12,567 nucleotides of DNA from Deltaproteobacteria bacterium. GTDB taxonomy: Bacteria; Myxococcota_A; UBA9160; SMWR01. A model generated the notes under the pieces. It worked only from the letters and a program-made list of their open reading frames with translations. It was not told the origin of the DNA and did no database searches. Made by a program: the position numbers and the translations under genes. The stretch spans positions 1-12,567 of the forward strand of contig JAFDAW010000100.1 in assembly GCA_019313605.1 (NCBI GenBank), given 5' to 3'. Positions 9,538-12,567 of this stretch are shown here, piece after piece; position 1 is the stretch's first letter, and every line of letters begins with the position of its first letter.

Positions 9538-10467
9538 TCAGAGGTAGGCGAGGTGGCGCTCGAAATTTGCATCGCGCCCAGCCACGACGTCGAAATAGGC
9601 GTCCTGGAGCACCTTGGTCACTGGCCCGCGAGTGCCGCTTCCGATCGTGCGGTGGTCGACTTCTCGGATCGGCGTCACTTCGGCGGCGGTGCCGGTGAGA
9701 AAGATTTCGTCGGCTATGTAGAGATCGTCGCGCGTAATCAGCCGCTCTTCGACCTGGATGTCGCGACATCGCGCCAACTCACAGACCGTCGCTCGGGTGA
9801 TCCCATCGAGGACAGAATGCAGAGGTGGCGTCTGCAAGACACCGTCGCGAACGACGAAGATATTCTCGCCACTCGCCTCAGATACCAGCCCCTGTACGTC
9901 GAGCATGATCGCCTCGTCGTAGCCGTCGAGGAGCGCCTCTCGCTTGGCGAGGATCGAATTCACGTAATCCCCACAAGTCTTGCCCTTCGTCATCTTGGTA
10001 TTGACGTGATGGCGGCTGAAGCTGGAGATCTTGGCACGGATGCCGTTCTGCATGCCGTCTTCGCCCAGGTAACTCCCCCAGGGCCAGGCGATCACGGCCA
10101 CCCGAATCGCATTGGTCCCGGGATTGAGGCCCATCGCTCCTTCACCGATGAACGCGATCGGGCGGATGTAGCCCTCTTCGAGCTGATTGAGGCGAAGGGT
10201 CTCGAGCGAGACCTCCTCGATTTCCTTTTGACCAAAGGGGATCTCCATCAGATTGATCCGTGCCGAATCGAAGAGCCGGCGAACGTGATCGGCGAGTCGA
10301 AACACAGCAGAGCGGCCATCTGCGGTTCGGTAGCAGCGGATGCCCTCGAAGACACCGAGCCCGTAGTGGAGGGTGTGGGTGAGAATGTGGATCTTGGCAT
10401 CCGCCCAATCGACAAATTGGCCGTCGAGCCAGATCTTTTCGCCAGTGATGCTCGGGGTCTCGCTCAT
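9538..10467 (-). CDS. ilvE: Branched-chain amino acid aminotransferase (class IV, PLP)
   Basis: The enzyme moves the amino group between glutamate and the 2-oxo acids of leucine, isoleucine and valine, in the cytoplasm. The 309 aa match the family. Visible signatures: IWLDGQFVDWADAKIHILTH at the N-terminus, then HYGLGVFEGIR (34-44); the PLP lysine Lys163 in KTCGDYVNS; the ring-contacting segment SEASGENIF; GITRATV; and GTAAEVTP with ADEIFLTG near the C-terminus. ATG 10467 has GAGG 4 nt upstream. It follows the receiver-J-domain gene by 22 nt, so the two are probably co-transcribed, an odd pairing of amino acid metabolism with signalling. D-amino-acid or aminodeoxychorismate enzymes of the same fold are less likely, given the length and the GVFEGIR motif. 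Confidence 0.95.
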   Translation of the reverse strand: MSETPSITGEKIWLDGQFVDWADAKIHILTHTLHYGLGVFEGIRCYRTADGRSAVFRLADHVRRLFDSARINLMEIPFGQKEIEEVSLETLRLNQLEEGYIRPIAFIGEGAMGLNPGTNAIRVAVIAWPWGSYLGEDGMQNGIRAKISSFSRHHVNTKMTKGKTCGDYVNSILAKREALLDGYDEAIMLDVQGLVSEASGENIFVVRDGVLQTPPLHSVLDGITRATVCELARCRDIQVEERLITRDDLYIADEIFLTGTAAEVTPIREVDHRTIGSGTRGPVTKVLQDAYFDVVAGRDANFERHLAYL

Positions 10468-10489
10468 CGGACCTCTGCTCCGCTGAAAC

Positions 10490-12526
10490 TCAGCGGCGCA
10501 ACAGGCGTCCGATGAGTCCCTTCGATTTGTGCCGCCTCAAGTTGATCAGGCGGAGTTCGCGCAGTGCCTCGACACAGCCAGGCTCGAGCTGAACGGCTCG
10601 CGTGAACATTTTTTCCGCCAGTTCAACCCGGCCAATGACCTTGCACAGGCGACCCATGAAGAGGTAGGACGTCTCGCGTTGCCCCGCCAGCTTGATTCCG
10701 CGGCGAACGTGCTCGATCGCTTCCGAGGCGATGTCGGGCTCATCAGGATGGCAGAGGTGGAGCGTCCAGCCGTAATGGGCGTGGTACTCCCCAGCATCCG
10801 GATAGAGTTGCAGGGCAACGCCGAAAGCCTCCAGCGCGCGCTCGTAGGCGCGCTGGGCCAACAGGCGCTGGCCCTCCTGAAACTGCACCTCTGCCTCCAG
10901 AGCCTGCTCGCTCTCGCGCTGACGATCGGCGTCGCGCTGACCCTTGCGCTGGTTGAGCACGTACTCGCTGCGTCGGCGCGAATCGGTGAGGGTCTGGTAG
11001 GCGAGATTGATCTGGGCGAATGCCTCACTGGCCAGATGTGCGACCGCGTCACCGGATCGCCTGTAGTGGTCCGGATGGAGCTGAGCCGCCCGCTTCTGAT
11101 AGGCGGCCTGGAGCACTTCCGCGCTGGCAGATTCGTCGACCCCGAGGATTTCGAAATAGGTCTGCTTGCGCATCTGATCCACCAAACCGGTCAGCCGAGC
11201 CCGCAACTCCTCGCCCTTGACCTCCTGCTGCAATCGCACATCGCGGCGAGGCGACGGCGACGGCTTGGCGCTCTGGCGGTCGCCCCCTCTGAGTTCGAGG
11301 AGTCCGCACGCCAACATGGCGTAGAGGGTGCGCTTGAGATCCGCGTCGGCTTTCAAGAACTCCGCGAGCCGCCGCGAGCCATCGAGTCTGGCGAGAAGCT
11401 CTTCGTGGCTGGATTCGAGATCAACCTCTTGAAATTGGTAGAAAGGGCTTTCGGCCGGAGCCAGAAAACAGTCCGCGTGTGAGCAGATGTAATCCTCAAC
11501 TAGCTTGATCGGAGTTTGCTCGCGCACACCGCGGAGAATCAGATTGGCGGGGCTTCGCTCCACACCGAGACTATTCGCGCGCTCGAGGCCGACGCCCCGC
11601 TCGAAGCGATAGGTCCCCGATTTCCAACTGAACGCCTCGAAGAACTTTTCATCAGCCTGGGCGCACAGCGCGGCGGAGATCTCCTCCTCGGACAGGATTT
11701 CCATGGCGACGAGGATCTCGCCCTGCAGTCGCCCCGGCTTGGTCCGTCGCCGCGATTCGGCAAAGGCGGCCTGGCTGATCTTCCCGCAGCGCACGAGATA
11801 GTTTCCGAGGCATTCGTTGATCAGGTTCGAACGAATCGCGCGCGGATAGCCATCGCGAAGCTGAATCCACTTGCGCTTCTTCCCGTTCGCGAGGTGGAGC
11901 ACGCCGGTGGCTCGAAGCCCGTGAAGGTGATGGAGAAGCGCGGGAAGCGACAGATCGTCGAGCGATCCTGACAACCCGGGTGATCGAGACTCGATCCGAG
12001 CCCCCGGCCTCGGGCTGTCATTGCGCAAATCTTCGGGTTTCTGCTCGCCCGCGTGGCGCGCGACGACGGCCAGAAGATCGATCAGAGGCACCGGCTTGGT
12101 GAGAAACTCCGCCACACTCAGGGATTTCGCGCGCTCGCGATTTTGCGGAGTCGGGGAGCAGCCCGTGATGAGCACCACCGGGATGTCGCAAATCGGAGCA
12201 TTCATCGCGCGCAAGCGTTCGAGAACCGCGAATCCGTCTTTCCGCGGCAAGATCAGATCGAGCAGCACGAGGTCGGGGGGATCCTCGGTCAGCTCCGCGA
12301 GCGCTTGATCGCCATCGAATACCGACCGGACCGCATAGCCTTCTCCCCCCAGGGCCTCGGAGAGGATCTGGCAGAGATTTCGGTCGTCATCCACACATAG
12401 AATGGAGCCGGGAGCTTCCCTCACAGGCTGAAATATCGTCCTCAAGGGTCTCATCCTTGAGGTGATTTCCACCCAATTGCGTGCTCGCGAGGGCTCAGAG
12501 TGCTTTTCCGCTGGCGGCCGCCCCAT
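10490..12526 (-). CDS. Response regulator fusion: receiver, DUF4388 (PATAN), J-domain, TPR
   Basis: The product is 678 aa from ATG 12526. The receiver (about 40-160) opens with ILCVDDD (acidic Asp46-Asp47), has phosphoacceptor Asp90 in LVLLDLILP, Thr121 in VVLITG and Lys144 in LTKP, so it looks active. DUF4388/PATAN (about 186-340) begins GSLDDLSLPALLHHL and carries ATGVLHL and 'ECLGNYLVRCGKIS'. The J-domain (about 454-530) starts TYFEILGV and has an intact HPD at 484-486, the motif that stimulates DnaK. TPR-like helices follow (about 545-665). No DNA-binding domain, so output is by protein contact. GGAGG lies 5 nt before ATG 12526, but the first 35 codons are AT-rich (AGG, AGA, ATA); ATG 12454 or GTG 12424 could be the true start, and the frame is also open to the window edge. 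It leads ilvE. Confidence 0.88.
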   Translation of the reverse strand: MGRPPAEKHSEPSRARNWVEITSRMRPLRTIFQPVREAPGSILCVDDDRNLCQILSEALGGEGYAVRSVFDGDQALAELTEDPPDLVLLDLILPRKDGFAVLERLRAMNAPICDIPVVLITGCSPTPQNRERAKSLSVAEFLTKPVPLIDLLAVVARHAGEQKPEDLRNDSPRPGARIESRSPGLSGSLDDLSLPALLHHLHGLRATGVLHLANGKKRKWIQLRDGYPRAIRSNLINECLGNYLVRCGKISQAAFAESRRRTKPGRLQGEILVAMEILSEEEISAALCAQADEKFFEAFSWKSGTYRFERGVGLERANSLGVERSPANLILRGVREQTPIKLVEDYICSHADCFLAPAESPFYQFQEVDLESSHEELLARLDGSRRLAEFLKADADLKRTLYAMLACGLLELRGGDRQSAKPSPSPRRDVRLQQEVKGEELRARLTGLVDQMRKQTYFEILGVDESASAEVLQAAYQKRAAQLHPDHYRRSGDAVAHLASEAFAQINLAYQTLTDSRRRSEYVLNQRKGQRDADRQRESEQALEAEVQFQEGQRLLAQRAYERALEAFGVALQLYPDAGEYHAHYGWTLHLCHPDEPDIASEAIEHVRRGIKLAGQRETSYLFMGRLCKVIGRVELAEKMFTRAVQLEPGCVEALRELRLINLRRHKSKGLIGRLLRR
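12440..12462. repeat. 8-bp perfect inverted repeat at the 5' end of the receiver gene
   Basis: CCTCAAGG (12440-12447), spacer GTCTCAT, CCTTGAGG (12455-12462). The spacer holds an in-frame start codon (ATG 12454 on the minus strand), and AT-rich flanks (AAAT/ATTT) extend the symmetry. It could be an operator if the gene starts further in, or an mRNA hairpin masking that start. Confidence 0.55.
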
Positions 12527-12531
12527 TCGGG

Positions 12532-12536
12532 CCTCC
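12532..12536 (-). promoter_or_regulatory. Ribosome binding site for the receiver-J-domain gene
   Basis: GGAGG on the minus strand, 5 nt before ATG 12526, is the main reason for choosing this start despite the unusual codons that follow. Confidence 0.5.
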
Positions 12537-12567
12537 GCGGCCAAGCCAGTGTCGTGAAGTCGATCTA

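Noticed and set aside
10529..11482. 317-codon plus-strand frame opposite the receiver-J-domain gene
   Set aside because: It is antisense to clear receiver/J/TPR coding sequence and shows no domain of its own.

Overview
The window is high-GC, gene-dense bacterial chromosome. Three things suggest an uncultured deltaproteobacterial-type lineage (Myxococcota / Desulfobacterota / Binatota-like): a UvrA whose inserts read like myxobacterial UvrA, a PEP-CTERM protein, and a receiver-DUF4388-J-domain fusion. This assignment is from general family resemblance only. I see no insertion sequence, phage gene, tRNA, rRNA or CRISPR array.

Layout. (1) 1-611, plus strand: the 3' part of a cysteine-containing extracellular repeat protein cut by the window edge. 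(2) 754-1479, minus: a Crp/Fnr regulator. It is divergent from (3) 1582-2202, plus: a degenerate receiver joined to a PilZ-like domain. (4) 2332-5226, plus: full-length uvrA with two unusual changes. (5) 5303-5926, minus: a small membrane-anchored PEP-CTERM protein convergent with uvrA. (6) 5927-6319: a 393-bp intergenic stretch with an AT-rich promoter-like patch. (7) 6320-6601, plus: a 93-aa charged helical protein of unknown function. (8) 9340-6615, minus: two tandem, translationally coupled PilT-family ATPases; the first has an extra N-terminal domain and a repeat-bearing proline-rich linker. (9) 12526-9538, minus: a receiver-DUF4388(PATAN)-J-domain-TPR protein followed 22 nt later by ilvE, with a terminator-like hairpin between ilvE and the PilT pair.

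Working together. The PilT pair, the receiver-PATAN protein and perhaps the PilZ-like protein can be read as parts of a type IV pilus / surface motility control module. In cyanobacteria, PATAN-domain response regulators act on the pilus extension ATPase, and PilZ proteins act on pilus ATPases in Xanthomonas. That link is inference from neighbourhood and family knowledge. uvrA and ilvE are housekeeping genes. The repeat protein and the PEP-CTERM protein are exported surface or envelope proteins.

The points most worth a second look are the alanine in the second UvrA P-loop, the six-residue loss in its first zinc module, the receiver-PATAN-J-TPR fusion next to pilus ATPases, and PilT paralog divergence.
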